Shown in pieces: positions 8,048 through 17,470 of a stretch of DNA of 64,000 nt (its first letter is position 1; each line of letters opens with the position of its first letter). Made by a program: the position numbers and the translations under genes. This DNA comes from Yaniella flava (lineage in GTDB: Bacteria; Actinomycetota; Actinomycetes; Actinomycetales; Micrococcaceae), in assembly GCF_039529295.1 (NCBI RefSeq), contig NZ_BAAAMN010000010.1, positions 19,935 through 83,934 of the forward strand. Reading direction: 5' to 3'. The notes under the pieces were generated by a model. It worked only from the letters and a program-made list of their open reading frames with translations, was not told where the DNA came from and did not search any database.

Positions 8048-8185
8048 AACAGCCTCCTTCCTTCGATTCAATTTTAGTCGGATACCCGATGGAAGTAAAG
8101 GTTATTGGTATGGAAACTATATTTCGGACCTCACCGCACCGCCCGCGAACTCCCCGCCACAGCTATATCTAGGGGCACGCAAAAA

Positions 8186-8223
8186 CACTGCGGGGACCAA
8201 CGTATCCGTCGGTCCCCGCAGTG
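8186..8223 (-). terminator. Rho-independent terminator of the TPP enzyme gene
   Basis: A perfect 13-bp inverted repeat CACTGCGGGGACC / GGTCCCCGCAGTG with a 12-base loop lies downstream of the minus-strand gene ending at 8253. On that strand the stem is followed by a run of five T. Confidence 0.85.
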
Positions 8224-8252
8224 CTATTACAACTGTTTGATCTCGATCAGTG

Positions 8253-9911
8253 TTAGTAGGCCTGTTGACGCTGCTCCACGATCAGATGGATGAGCGCAAA
8301 TTTGCCGTCATTGTCAATGGCGTCGCAGCAGGCTTGAATCGCCGCTGGGATCTGCGAGTTCTCAGTCACCTGCACACCGTAGCCACCAAAGGCGTTTGCC
8401 ATGTCAGCGAAGTTCGGGTTTTTCAACTGTGTACCGGAGACGCGGTCCGGGTAATCACGTTCTTGGTGGGTGCGAATTGTCCCGTATTCTTGGTTGTCCA
8501 TGACGATGATGAACGGGGTGGCACCGTATTGGTTTGCGGTGGCGATTTCTTGGCCGTTCATGAGGAATTCGCCGTCACCTGCTACCGTAACTACACGCTT
8601 CTCAGGGTTGTTCAGAGACACAGTGATCGCCGATGGGATCGAGTACCCCATGGAACCGTTGCGCGCCGAGATCAGTGAACCATAGTTATGGGTTGGGAAG
8701 TAGCGGTGCACCCAGTTGGTGTGCTCGCCCGCGCCGAAAGTGACCATGGCATCGTATGGCAGAGTCGGCACAAGATGCGCCATCATCGCATCCATAGTTG
8801 CCGGACCTTCGTTGAGGCTCTGCGTTGGAAGTGCAGCGAATTCTTCCTGCTGGCCGCGCATTTTTGCCGTCCACGCTTCCCACTCAGGTTTATTGGGCAA
8901 ATCCATCCGGATCAAATCGCGGATGAAGTCAGCTGGCTTGGCAACAATCTGGTGGGACACCGGACCGGAGCGGCCGCGCAGCGACGGGTCAATAGTGACC
9001 AGGAAGTTTTTCTTGTCCCAGTTCTGACGAATCGTGAACCCGTCGGTGATCATATCGCCAGGAACCGTCCCGACAAACACGATGAGGTCGGTTTCTTCGA
9101 GGAGATCGTATGTTGGTTTGGGACGTCCGTATCCCATCGGGCCAACGTAGGAGGGAGAATCAAAAGCGATGGTGCCCTGAGTACGCCATTCAACCGCGCC
9201 AGCGATCTTATGATCTTCCAACCAGTTTGTCAGAGCCTTCGACGACGCATCGTCCCAATCGTTACCACCGGTGATAAACAGTGGCTTTTCGGATGCCAGT
9301 AGTGCGTCGTGGAGCTGTTTCCAGTCGTCTACCGTCATGCCGCCACCAGCAACCGGGATCTGTGGATGCAACCGGGCATCGATTTCTTCTTTAATGATGT
9401 CTTCTGGAAGCCCCACCACGACTGGGCCTGGGCGACCAGAGCTTGCCGCAAACATCGCTTCAGCGACAATTTCTGAGGCGCGTTCCGCGTGGTCGAGGAC
9501 CATGACGCGTTTGGTACCGGTGCCGAACCAGGCGTGCGGGTCGAATTCCTGAAATGCTTCTTTTTCGCGGTGTTCGAATGGAATGAGGCCCACGAACAGC
9601 ACCATTGCCGTCGAGTCCTGCCATGCGGTATGCAGTGCCACGTGGGCGTTAGCTGCACCTGGACCACGAGTCACCATGGCCACACCGGGAATTTGGTTCA
9701 GTTTGCCGTCGGCTTCAGCCATATACGTGGCCCCGCCTTCGTGGCGACAGACGACATTTTTAATCGGGGAATCTACAAGTCCATCAAGGACATCCAAATA
9801 TGATTCACCGGGAACCGAATACACACGTTCTACTCCGTGCGCCACCAACGTGTCGACGATGACGTGTCCGGCTGACTTCTTTTGACCATTACTATTAAGT
9901 GGGTAACCCAT
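8253..9911 (-). CDS. Thiamine-pyrophosphate-dependent enzyme (acetolactate synthase/pyruvate oxidase family)
   Basis: A 552-residue cytoplasmic enzyme with the three POX/AHAS domains: N-terminal Pyr domain with the catalytic Glu (CRHEGGATYMAEADG), a central domain (about 200-330), and a C-terminal PP domain with the TPP/Mg motif GDGEFLMN...DNQEYGTI. Family members decarboxylate pyruvate or related 2-oxo acids. RTHQERDYPDRVSGT is typical of an uncharacterised acetolactate-synthase-like subgroup, so the product is not fixed. The frame extends upstream to 10118, but the ATG at 9911 is preceded by AAGGAG at good spacing and avoids overlap with the divergent gene at 10099. A strong terminator follows. 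Confidence 0.85.
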   Translation of the reverse strand: MGYPLNSNGQKKSAGHVIVDTLVAHGVERVYSVPGESYLDVLDGLVDSPIKNVVCRHEGGATYMAEADGKLNQIPGVAMVTRGPGAANAHVALHTAWQDSTAMVLFVGLIPFEHREKEAFQEFDPHAWFGTGTKRVMVLDHAERASEIVAEAMFAASSGRPGPVVVGLPEDIIKEEIDARLHPQIPVAGGGMTVDDWKQLHDALLASEKPLFITGGNDWDDASSKALTNWLEDHKIAGAVEWRTQGTIAFDSPSYVGPMGYGRPKPTYDLLEETDLIVFVGTVPGDMITDGFTIRQNWDKKNFLVTIDPSLRGRSGPVSHQIVAKPADFIRDLIRMDLPNKPEWEAWTAKMRGQQEEFAALPTQSLNEGPATMDAMMAHLVPTLPYDAMVTFGAGEHTNWVHRYFPTHNYGSLISARNGSMGYSIPSAITVSLNNPEKRVVTVAGDGEFLMNGQEIATANQYGATPFIIVMDNQEYGTIRTHQERDYPDRVSGTQLKNPNFADMANAFGGYGVQVTENSQIPAAIQACCDAIDNDGKFALIHLIVEQRQQAY

Positions 9912-10098
9912 AAATAGTGCTCCTTGACTGAAATTTTTGGCGTTCAGCCCAGTCGCCATTGACCTGTGGGCAAGCGCTAACCATCTCAAATTACCAGCCT
10001 TGCTCGGAATATGTGAACTGTAACCCAACGTTGCAGCATATAGAACCCCTGAAAGCAGTCGAACAGCACACGGTGCTGCGTTAGGAGAACGCTCAGCA

Positions 10099-10767
10099 AT
10101 GTCGAACGTCATCATCATCGGTGGTCATGGCAAAGTCGCTCAGCTCGCCACCCCGCTGTTGGTCGAGGCAGGTCACAAGGTCACGTCCATCATTCGCAAC
10201 CCTGATCAAAAGCAGACCATCACAGACCTTGGCGCGACACCATTGGTCTTCGATATCGAAACTGCAACGCAAGACGATTTTGCAAAGGTCCTTGGCAACC
10301 AAGACGCCGTAGTGTTCGCAGCAGGTGCCGGTGGCGGGAACCCGGCCCGTACATACGCAGTGGACCGTGACGCGGCCATCGCTTCGATGGACGCCGCTCA
10401 GGGTGCCGAAGCCATGCGGTACATCATGATCTCCTACTACGGTTCTTCCCTCGACCACGGTGTGGATGAGGACAGCTCATTCTTCCCGTATGCCCAGTCC
10501 AAGGCGCTGGCGGATGAACACCTCATGGATTCTGATCTGCGCTGGACCATCCTGGGGCCAAGCACGCTGACGTTGGATGAGCCATCCGGCAAGATCCGTC
10601 GTGTCGGTCGCATGACCGATGAAGAACTGGCCGAAGGAGACAGCTCCGACACCTCCCGCGCCAACGTGGCACGCACGATCGTTGCTGCGCTGGGATCAAA
10701 CAAGACCGTCAATATCATTGTGGACTTCGTCGACGGTGAGACTCCGATCGAAGACATCTTCGGTTAA
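10099..10767 (+). CDS. NAD(P)-binding oxidoreductase (atypical SDR, NmrA/YwnB-like)
   Basis: The 222-residue protein starts with a Rossmann strand and glycine motif (VIIIGGHGKVAQLA), followed by a basic IIRNPDQKQ turn suited to NADP. It continues with FAAGAGGG and a YAQSKALADEHLM helix in which Tyr and Lys sit as in SDR active sites, then the short WTILGPSTLTLDEPSGKI substrate region. Relatives act as NAD(P)H-dependent reductases or redox sensors. The gene stands alone, diverging from the TPP enzyme, with AGGAGA upstream of the ATG and a strong terminator just after its stop. Confidence 0.8.
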   Translation: MSNVIIIGGHGKVAQLATPLLVEAGHKVTSIIRNPDQKQTITDLGATPLVFDIETATQDDFAKVLGNQDAVVFAAGAGGGNPARTYAVDRDAAIASMDAAQGAEAMRYIMISYYGSSLDHGVDEDSSFFPYAQSKALADEHLMDSDLRWTILGPSTLTLDEPSGKIRRVGRMTDEELAEGDSSDTSRANVARTIVAALGSNKTVNIIVDFVDGETPIEDIFG

Positions 10768-10782
10768 GCCGTCCAGCCACAC

Positions 10783-10823
10783 GCAAGCGCCCGGAAACTG
10801 TCTCAGTGTTTCCGGGCGCTTGC
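10783..10823. terminator. Bidirectional terminator
   Basis: A perfect 16-bp inverted repeat (10783-10798 with 10808-10823, GCAAGCGCCCGGAAAC and its complement) lies between the converging NAD(P)-binding gene and the small membrane protein gene. Confidence 0.85.
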
Positions 10824-10838
10824 TGTAACCGTGACAAG

Positions 10839-11099
10839 TCAGAGCTCTGGTGGCTGCTCAGCTGCAGTTTTTCGACGGCGCGCTACCAGCAGCATACCGA
10901 GGCCAATGGCTACCAGTCCGATGAGCACCGCGATGGTGATGCTGGCACTCGTATTTGCCAAGAAGCCATCTGAGGGCTGAGCATCTGGATCGCCTTCGTC
11001 GTCACTGTGGTCATATTCACCGGCGGTCAATGCGCTTCCACTCAGCACAGCTGCCGCACGACAGCTTGCTTTCTTCCAGAAAGATCGTTGAGACGCCAC
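10839..11099 (-). CDS. Small surface-type membrane protein with LPXTG-like tail
   Basis: A protein of 86-88 residues with three parts. The N-terminus is a basic, small-residue signal-like stretch (KKASCRAAAVLSGSALTAGE). The middle is a short acidic linker (DDEGDPDAQPSD). The end is FLANTSAS, about 20 hydrophobic residues and RRRK. The tail has the layout of a sortase substrate (LAxTG-type motif, membrane span, basic anchor), but the motif reads LANTS with Ser in place of Gly, so cleavage is doubtful. It may be what remains of a larger wall protein whose middle was lost. Two GTG starts are possible (11105 and 11099); GAGGA is better spaced for 11099. I do not recognise a homologue. Confidence 0.5.
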   Translation of the reverse strand: MASQRSFWKKASCRAAAVLSGSALTAGEYDHSDDEGDPDAQPSDGFLANTSASITIAVLIGLVAIGLGMLLVARRRKTAAEQPPEL

Positions 11100-11105
11100 A
11101 AACAC

Positions 11106-11418
11106 TCCTCTTCACGTGTGAGACCTTCTGAGAGTAGGGAGCACATATGAAATATTCGGGCATTCTGAGTGAACTCTCAGCAAAGAGTACGTATTGAATG
11201 CCTATGCCAAGATAAAAAGCGTCTCAGCCGATAAGTCCCAGACTGACAAGTGATAATGCCACGTGCCTGGCCAGGTCGAAGCTCACCGATCTGATCTATT
11301 TTTAAGTGCGCTGATGCATAGTTCCAGCGACTGCTCAGCTGTTTCGTTTCCTCACGAGAGTTGAGACGATGAGATTGCTAGGAAATTTAATGTTGTCTAT
11401 CAACCAAGGATGGTAATC
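11106..11418. other. Intergenic region upstream of butanediol dehydrogenase
   Basis: About 300 bases without a supported gene. It holds the divergent upstream regions of the small membrane protein and the dehydrogenase, and a spaced inverted repeat TGAGAGT ... ACTCTCA (around 11130-11180). A 16-codon ORF starting ATGAAATATTCGGGC at about 11147 has a fair ribosome site, but nothing shows it is expressed. Confidence 0.4.
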
Positions 11419-12498
11419 ATGACAATGCGAGCTGCTCGTTTTCACGATCAAAAAGATATCCGTATAGAAGACATTGAACGCCCCACTGCAGGTCCCGATG
11501 ACGTGCTGATTGACGTCGCCTGGTGTGGTCTTTGTGGTACGGACATCCATGAATACCAAGAGGGCCCAATTTTCATTCCACCGAAAGGTAGTCCACACCC
11601 GATTACCGGAGAAGAAGCGCCTATCACCCTCGGGCACGAATTTTCTGGGACCGTCGCGGAGGTCGGCGAAAACGTAACCAACCTCAAGGCGGGCCAAAAC
11701 GTCGTCGTTGAACCTTATGTGATCTACAAAGAGTATTGGGACACAGAAAACTATCACCTGACGCCGGACCAAAACTTTATTGGTCTAGCAGGCGGTGGCG
11801 GCGGTCTCGCCGAACAGATCGCAGTGGATAAACACTGGGTGCACCCTATTCCAGACAGCATCTCTTTGGACGAGGCTGCACTCATTGAACCACTCGCGGT
11901 GGCCTACCACGCCGTCGAACGCTCCGAAGCAAAAGCAGGAGACGTCGCGCTCGTAGGTGGCGCCGGCCCGATTGGCCTGTTGACCGCTGCGGTGCTGAAA
12001 GCAAAAGGCGTCACCACGATCATCTCGGAGCTGTCGAAGAAGCGTATTGAGACCGCGAACGAGACCGGTGTTGCCGACCACGTATTCAATCCCCAAGAGG
12101 TTGACGTGGTGGAAGAAGTTGTGAAAGTTACCGACGGCAAAGGTGCCGATCTCGGCTTCGAGGCGACTTCGGTTGATGTCGTGCTCAATACGCTGTTCGC
12201 AGCGGTTCGAAAAGCTGGCGTCATCGTGAACGTGTCCATTTGGGGCCACAAGCCAGAGGCCGACCTGGCCACGATGGTCACGAAGGAACAAGATCTACGT
12301 GGGACGATCGGGTATTACAACAGCCACGAGCCATCCATCGAATTAGTCAGCTCGGGCAAGGTCGATTTGAAACCGTTCATCACCCATAAGATTGCGTTGG
12401 ATGATCTCGTAGACAAAGGTTTCGACATCTTGATCAATCACAACGACACTGCGGTGAAGATCTTGGTCTCGCCGTCAGGTAAGGGTCTCGAAGACTAG
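11419..12498 (+). CDS. 2,3-butanediol dehydrogenase-like zinc MDR dehydrogenase
   Basis: A 359-residue medium-chain dehydrogenase. Catalytic zinc ligands are visible as Cys in CGLCGTDIHEY and GHEFSG, and Glu in LVVEP-type VVVEPY; the cofactor site is GGAGPIGLL. The structural-zinc loop with four cysteines is missing (VIYKEYWDTENYHL takes its place), as in bacterial BdhA-type (R,R)-butanediol dehydrogenases, and the AGGGGGLAEQ turn is typical of that group. It should interconvert acetoin and 2,3-butanediol with NAD(H). I chose the ATG at 11419 because AAGGA lies 10 bases upstream; the in-frame ATG at 11410 touches that site. Single gene. Confidence 0.85.
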   Translation: MTMRAARFHDQKDIRIEDIERPTAGPDDVLIDVAWCGLCGTDIHEYQEGPIFIPPKGSPHPITGEEAPITLGHEFSGTVAEVGENVTNLKAGQNVVVEPYVIYKEYWDTENYHLTPDQNFIGLAGGGGGLAEQIAVDKHWVHPIPDSISLDEAALIEPLAVAYHAVERSEAKAGDVALVGGAGPIGLLTAAVLKAKGVTTIISELSKKRIETANETGVADHVFNPQEVDVVEEVVKVTDGKGADLGFEATSVDVVLNTLFAAVRKAGVIVNVSIWGHKPEADLATMVTKEQDLRGTIGYYNSHEPSIELVSSGKVDLKPFITHKIALDDLVDKGFDILINHNDTAVKILVSPSGKGLED

Positions 12499-12516
12499 CA
12501 GTCCTCCCCTGCGGAA

Positions 12517-12551
12517 CTCAGCCTTGGCTCTAGCTATGGGCTAAGGCTGAG
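12517..12551. terminator. Bidirectional terminator-like hairpin
   Basis: Inverted repeat CTCAGCCTT / AAGGCTGAG with further inner pairing, between the converging dehydrogenase and hydrolase genes. Its right arm overlaps the last codons of the minus-strand gene ending at 12530. Confidence 0.65.
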
Positions 12552-14218
12552 AGTCCCAGGCTGCCGAACTTCGCTGGCACATCCATGGTGCCGACCGGTG
12601 CGTGTGCCGCCAACGGGACCAGGCCGCGAGGGCCCCTGAGAATCAAGACAGAAGTTCGACCTTCGTGTGCATGTATGCCGTCGAGGCGCGCCCAGCCTGA
12701 AATCGTCCAGTGCTCGGCGGTGTGCGGGCCATACCCGGGCAGTGCACACGCAAGGCCTGCAGGCTCGAACACCGAGGACATCCATTCCTTGACTCGACCG
12801 TTATGATCGATGAGTTGGCGCAGCACTATCAACAAGTCAGCTACGGTTGTGTACCCGGTGAAGCCTTCACCGCTTGAGCGATCCTCGACCCCGGTGATTG
12901 TGGTGTTGGGCAGGCCTGCCACGAACCGACGCCCTTGTTCGAGCACGTCAACGCCCCGATTGTGCAGGTATCCCAGCAGCGCGAGTGTCACTGAGCCATC
13001 GCCACTGGCAATCATCAGACGCAGAGCGTCATCCACACTGACTTGCAGGGCGCCCGTGAGATGCCTTAGTGAACCCGTATTCGCCTGCGCGCGGTGCTCG
13101 TCCGTGATCTCAATCGTTTCATCAAACAACCCGGGCTCGTTCTTCTCGAGTTCGGCCAGGGTGCAGGCGAAGAAGAGTTTGCCAACCCCTGAGAAGGTGA
13201 ACACTATATCGTCGTTCACCGCTCGACCGCCTTCAACGGAGTAGAGCAACTCCCCGAACTCTTGTTCCCAATAATTCGGGACAACGACCTGCCGAGCAAC
13301 GAGCTCATCCGGCGTAGTACTCAGGAACGCATGCTCGATCACTTGACCGCACTCTGCAAAAAATTCAATCGCACGAGCGCGACCCGGCGTGCCGTCCATC
13401 AACTCCACCGGGATGTGTTCGGCGAAGACAGCGACCGAAGCAACCGGTTGGCCCGCCACATCTAGGAGCAAGCCAACTTGGGAAAGTCCGCGGATGCCAC
13501 GGCCGTTCTTTTCTGCCATCACACCCTGACGGAGACGGGCACCAAGCATAGGCGTGAATAAATTGCCCATGAGTTCCACGGCGAAACCGCACAGCTCTGA
13601 ATTGAGCCCGAGCTTCGCCGCTTCGCGTTCATCGGTGCACCCGTATGCCAGCTTTTCTAGAAGTAACGCCTGATCATGCGCTGAGGTAACCGTCATCGAT
13701 TCAATGGAATGCGACCATGGCAGCTGACCGGATCGGGGGAAGATCTCGCGGTGCAACGTGTCATACATGCCGACCTGCGCGCAGTAATCATTGACCGACT
13801 GCAGAGCATCACCGGTGGCATCTTCAATCGCTTGAAAGACCAGCTGAGTACAAATGTTGTCCGAAGTGATCATCATTTGTGCCAGGTGATCACGCAGAGT
13901 CAGTTCGATACCGGCAGACAGGTTGCGCATGATGCCCGCCTGCACGCCGTCCTTCAGCTGCTCATCTATCGTATAGGTGTCGTCTAATGACAGTCTGCCC
14001 GACTGCACCAGGGCCAAACATGCCAACAGCACGCACACTTTTCGCGTGCTAAACGCCCCGAGCACTGTCCGGTCGGCATCACCAGCCACATGTCCAGAAC
14101 TCAAATCACGTATTTGCCAGTGCACAGCAAACGGATACCTATCCGCGAGCTGACGTATGCGCAGTTCTAGCTGGCCCAGTTGTGTTGTCATATGCTCCAC
14201 GCAGTATCTCGATGTCAT
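12530..14218 (-). CDS. Tandem class A beta-lactamase-like serine hydrolase, second domain degenerate
   Basis: A 562-residue protein made of two class A beta-lactamase-like halves. The first half has the full set: S57-T-R-K60 (SxxK), S119-D-N121 (SDN) and K-N-G in VMAEKNGRG (KTG equivalent). The second half (from about residue 320) aligns with the first, but SxxK reads SGVGK, SDN reads SGD and the KTG strand reads ISGWAR, so it has probably lost catalysis. There is no signal peptide, which is unusual for beta-lactamases and points to a cytoplasmic hydrolase with another substrate. The start may instead be the ATG at 14191, three bases after GGAG. Single gene. Confidence 0.75.
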   Translation of the reverse strand: MTSRYCVEHMTTQLGQLELRIRQLADRYPFAVHWQIRDLSSGHVAGDADRTVLGAFSTRKVCVLLACLALVQSGRLSLDDTYTIDEQLKDGVQAGIMRNLSAGIELTLRDHLAQMMITSDNICTQLVFQAIEDATGDALQSVNDYCAQVGMYDTLHREIFPRSGQLPWSHSIESMTVTSAHDQALLLEKLAYGCTDEREAAKLGLNSELCGFAVELMGNLFTPMLGARLRQGVMAEKNGRGIRGLSQVGLLLDVAGQPVASVAVFAEHIPVELMDGTPGRARAIEFFAECGQVIEHAFLSTTPDELVARQVVVPNYWEQEFGELLYSVEGGRAVNDDIVFTFSGVGKLFFACTLAELEKNEPGLFDETIEITDEHRAQANTGSLRHLTGALQVSVDDALRLMIASGDGSVTLALLGYLHNRGVDVLEQGRRFVAGLPNTTITGVEDRSSGEGFTGYTTVADLLIVLRQLIDHNGRVKEWMSSVFEPAGLACALPGYGPHTAEHWTISGWARLDGIHAHEGRTSVLILRGPRGLVPLAAHAPVGTMDVPAKFGSLGLSALAHS

Positions 14219-14320
14219 CGATGGGTCTTCGTCTAATATAGACTGCCTTGCGCATCGGACGGCTTTTTCACGAGGGCGTTTCGGGCGCGAGAATTCATTG
14301 CGCCCTTATGAGCCGGGGAG

Positions 14321-14800
14321 TTAGATTTCATATGCCTGCGCATTCACACCGGCCCGGCGCAACAGATTGCGAAACTGTGCCTCTTCGACTGCACTAAAGT
14401 CTTCGCACAACGCGGTGTCGAATGCGGCAACCTGAGATTCTAATTGACGCATGAGCGCCGCCCCCGAGTCAGTAATCGAGATGACGCGCTCACGTCGATC
14501 CTCCTGGGGACGTTTGCGCTCGATGTATCCTTTGGCCTCGAGTGCTTGGATGATGTCCTGCATACTCTGCGGCTTCACAAAAGTTCTTCGCGCGAGCGCG
14601 GCACCTGACAGCGCCTCATGCTCCAGCAACACCCCTAGGGTCAAATACTGCATGGTCGTCACGCTCGCATCGCGCAGCAGAGCATCCATCTGACTCCGAT
14701 TTGCAGCCTCGAGGGATTTCACCAGGTATATCAACGATGGGATCTCACGGAACCTCGACGAAGTATTGGAACCGTGCTGGGCATGGTGGTGAGCGGTCAT
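14321..14800 (-). CDS. MarR family regulator
   Basis: A 159-residue winged-helix protein: LTLGVLLEHEALSGAALARR and PQSMQDIIQALEAKGYIERK form the helix-turn-helix, and the wing carries RPQEDRRERVISITDSG. MarR proteins are dimers that repress divergent genes until a small, often aromatic or acyl ligand binds. It diverges from the broken acyl-CoA ligase/dehydrogenase pair with 100 bases between, in which two inverted repeats are visible. It is a paralogue in role of the MarR at 27765, which guards the intact version of a similar gene set. Confidence 0.85.
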   Translation of the reverse strand: MTAHHHAQHGSNTSSRFREIPSLIYLVKSLEAANRSQMDALLRDASVTTMQYLTLGVLLEHEALSGAALARRTFVKPQSMQDIIQALEAKGYIERKRPQEDRRERVISITDSGAALMRQLESQVAAFDTALCEDFSAVEEAQFRNLLRRAGVNAQAYEI

Positions 14801-14850
14801 ACAGTGACTCTAATGGATTGCGTCGATGTGTGAGGCGTGACATACTACCT

Positions 14851-14883
14851 ATCAGGAAACCTGATTATTGAGTTTTATAATCA
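14851..14883. promoter_or_regulatory. Probable MarR operator region
   Basis: Two inverted repeats lie between the divergent genes: ATCAGG-aaa-CCTGAT (14851-14865) and TGATTAT-N8-ATAATCA (14862-14883). Position and symmetry fit binding by the MarR encoded at 14321-14800. Confidence 0.5.
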
Positions 14884-14900
14884 ACACGCAAAGGATTGTG

Positions 14901-16281
14901 ATGTCTGGACAAAATATCGGCTTAGGATCTTGGCCGGCACGTCGCGCACGACTCACCCCTCACAGCGTCGCCCTACGTTACGGTGAACGCGAAGACACCT
15001 ACCGCGAACTGGCAGAGCGGGTTGAGGCACTCGCGGCGGGGTTCCGCAACGCTGGCATTTCCCGAGGCGACAGGGTGGCGTATTTCGGAGCCAATCACCC
15101 TGATCTTCTCACCACACTTTTTGCAGCTGCGCGCATCGGCGCGATCACTGTATTACTCAACGCTAGGCTGAGCCCAGCGGAGATCAGTTTTATGCTTGCC
15201 GACTCGGACACAGCACTGCTGATCCACGGCTCCGAGGTGAGCGATACCGTGGAACACCTCAGGCACGACCGGCCAGCCCAAAGGTGCCGTGCTGACTCAT
15301 GGCAACCTATTTTTTAACGATGTGAATGTATTGATCGAAACCGATCTGACCAGTCACGAAGTCTGCTTAGCCGTGGCTCCGCTATTTCACATCGCGGGCC
15401 TGAATGGTCTCGTACTCCCGGTCATATTGAAGGGTGGCACAATCGAGATTCTGCCGTCGTTTATCCCTCAGACCGTGTTAGAAACGATTCGCCGTCGTCA
15501 GGTGACATGTATGTTCGGAGTTCCAGCAATGTTAGACGCTCTGAGTGCAGAACCTGCCTTCTCACAAGAAACGTTGGCGTCTCTGAACACCGTGATCGTC
15601 GGTGGCGCACCTGTACCCCAACGAACACTTCGACGCTGGTCCGAGCATGACGTCGACGTACAGCAAGGGTACGGTCTGACGGAAACCTCACCGGCAGTGC
15701 TCAAGTTGGCCGCGGAAGACGCTCGCGACAATATTGGTTCGGCCGGCAAACCACAATTCTTTGTAGACGTTCGTCTCGACGACCCGAACGGCAAGGAGTC
15801 AAACAAGACGAGCGTAGGAGAGATTCTGACTCGCGGGCCGAACGTGTTTCGCGAGTACTGGAATCGGCCGGATGCCACGCGGTCGGCATTTCATGAGGAC
15901 TGGTTCCGCACCGGAGATATCGCCACCGTCGATGCGCACGGGTTCTATAGGCTGAAAGACCGGTCCAAAGACATGTATATCTCTGGCGGGGAGAATATTT
16001 ATCCGGCAGAGATCGAAGCGCTACTTATGGATATCGAAGGGGTGGCAGAAGCCGCTGTTGTGGGGATTGACGACCCCAAATGGGGCGAGGTAGGCCGAGC
16101 GTTCATCGTGACGGACGGCGTCACCCAATGGACAGAGGCCACGTTACTCGATGCTCTACAGGATCGATTGGCGCGCTACAAGCAACCAAAATCCATCGTG
16201 TTTGTAGATGAACTCCCGAGAACTTCCACCGGAAAGCTACGCAAAAACACACTGCGAGAACAAGCCCAGGAGAGCGAATAA
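14901..16281 (+). pseudogene. Acyl-CoA ligase (FadD-like), internal deletion and frameshift
   Basis: The first part (from the ATG at 14901, with AAGGA upstream) reads through ANHPDLLTTLFAAARIGAIT to ALLIHGSEVSDTVE. It then joins directly, in another frame, to the nucleotide-binding loop TSGTTGQPKGAVLTHGN. The second part is complete to the C-terminal RTSTGKLRK lysine motif. Compared with the intact paralogue at 28291-29850, about 60-70 residues before the TSGTTG loop are missing. The deletion also breaks the frame, so a full enzyme cannot be made. The stop overlaps the start of the next gene by one base (TAATG), showing these were an operon. Confidence 0.8.
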
Positions 16282-17463
16282 TGTCCACGACGTACCAACC
16301 CCTTGCAGCGGACTTTTTGCAAACCCATTCCTATCTCACCGAGCAGGAGAAGGAGACGCTGGCCAACTTACGGGCGCTCCTTGAGGAACATGCCGCACCA
16401 TACGTGAACTCGTGGTGGCAGTCCACTGAGTTCCCACAGGAGCTGTTGAAGACCTTCGCTTCTGGAGGCTGGTTCCATCACGCTTACGAACAGACACGCC
16501 CTTTCGAGAATTCCGCACTCTTCCGTGGCATGATCGCTCTTGAAATCGCACGAGTAGACGCTTCACTTGCGACCTTTTTCGGAGTGCACACCGGATTAGC
16601 TATGGGTTCGATCATGCTGTGCGGCTCCGATACGCAGCGCGAGGAGTTCATCCCGAAGATGGCTACCGGTGAACTGATCGGATGTTTCGCACTGACCGAA
16701 CCAGATCATGGCTCGGATGTGGCACGCGGGTTAGAGACTACGGCACGCAAAAATGGGGACCATTGGGTTCTCAACGGCTCGAAACGATGGATTGGGAATG
16801 CCACCATCGCAGATCTAGCAATTATCTGGGCCAAGACCGAGGATACCGGCGAAGTCAAAGGGTTTATCGTCGACCCAAATAGCGACGGGTTTAGGGCTAC
16901 CAAGATTGAAAATAAGTACGCACTGCGCATAGTACAAAACGCTGACATTACCCTCGACAACGTCATCGTGCCCGAATCAAGGCGATTGCAGAAGGCCGAT
17001 AGCTTCCAAGATACCGCCAAGGTGTTGAAACTGACGCGGTTAGAAGTCGCGTTCACGGCCTTGGGCAATGCGATTGGTGCGTACGAAAAGGCAGTGGCCT
17101 ATACAAAGCAGCGCGAGCAGTCCGGACGCATCCTGCACTCTTACCAACTGGTCCAAGATCTTTTGGCAAAGTGTCTCGCCAACATCACCAGTTCATGGTC
17201 GCTGGCCATGGAAGTTGCACACATGAAAGATCAAAACCGACAGGATGATGAACACTCCGCCATGGCCAAGCTGGTGGTCGCCAATCAAACGTGAAGTCGT
17301 GTCCTGGTGCCGCGAGCTGCTAGGAGGCAACGGCATCGTACTTGACGAAGGCGTGATGCGACACTTTACCGACGCTGAAGCACTGTACTCTTTTGAGGGC
17401 ACGCGCGAGATGAACTCGTTGATTGTGGGACGGTCCATCACTGGCAAACAGGCGTTCGTCTAA
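16281..17463 (+). pseudogene. Acyl-CoA dehydrogenase, single-base frameshift near the C-terminus
   Basis: The frame from 16281 reads an ordinary acyl-CoA dehydrogenase (CFALTEPDHGSD flavin/substrate region, NGSKRWIGN, QNADITLDNVIVP) as far as MAKLVVANQT and a TGA at 17294. The next frame continues without a gap as REVVSWCRELLGGNGIVLDE and ends with YSFEGTREMNSLIVGRSITG, which includes the catalytic Glu of EGT. One base is missing at about 17291. The full reading would be ~393 residues, the same as the intact paralogue at 24622-25800, with which it shares the SITG..AFV end. It is either truly broken or a sequencing slip. Confidence 0.8.
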
Positions 17464-17470
17464 TACTTCG

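Noticed and set aside
8688..9302. 204-codon open frame on the plus strand
   Set aside because: Antisense to the TPP enzyme gene; no ribosome site or family match.
11147..11197. 16-codon ORF with a fair Shine-Dalgarno upstream of the butanediol dehydrogenase gene
   Set aside because: Too short, no attenuator structure behind it and no conservation evidence; not called as a gene.
15289..16281. Second part of the acyl-CoA ligase as an independent gene
   Set aside because: It starts in the middle of the nucleotide-binding loop (after TSGTTGQPKG), so it is the 3' part of a broken gene, not a separate protein.
17245..17463. Small ORF after the acyl-CoA dehydrogenase
   Set aside because: Its sequence is the missing C-terminus of the dehydrogenase in another frame.
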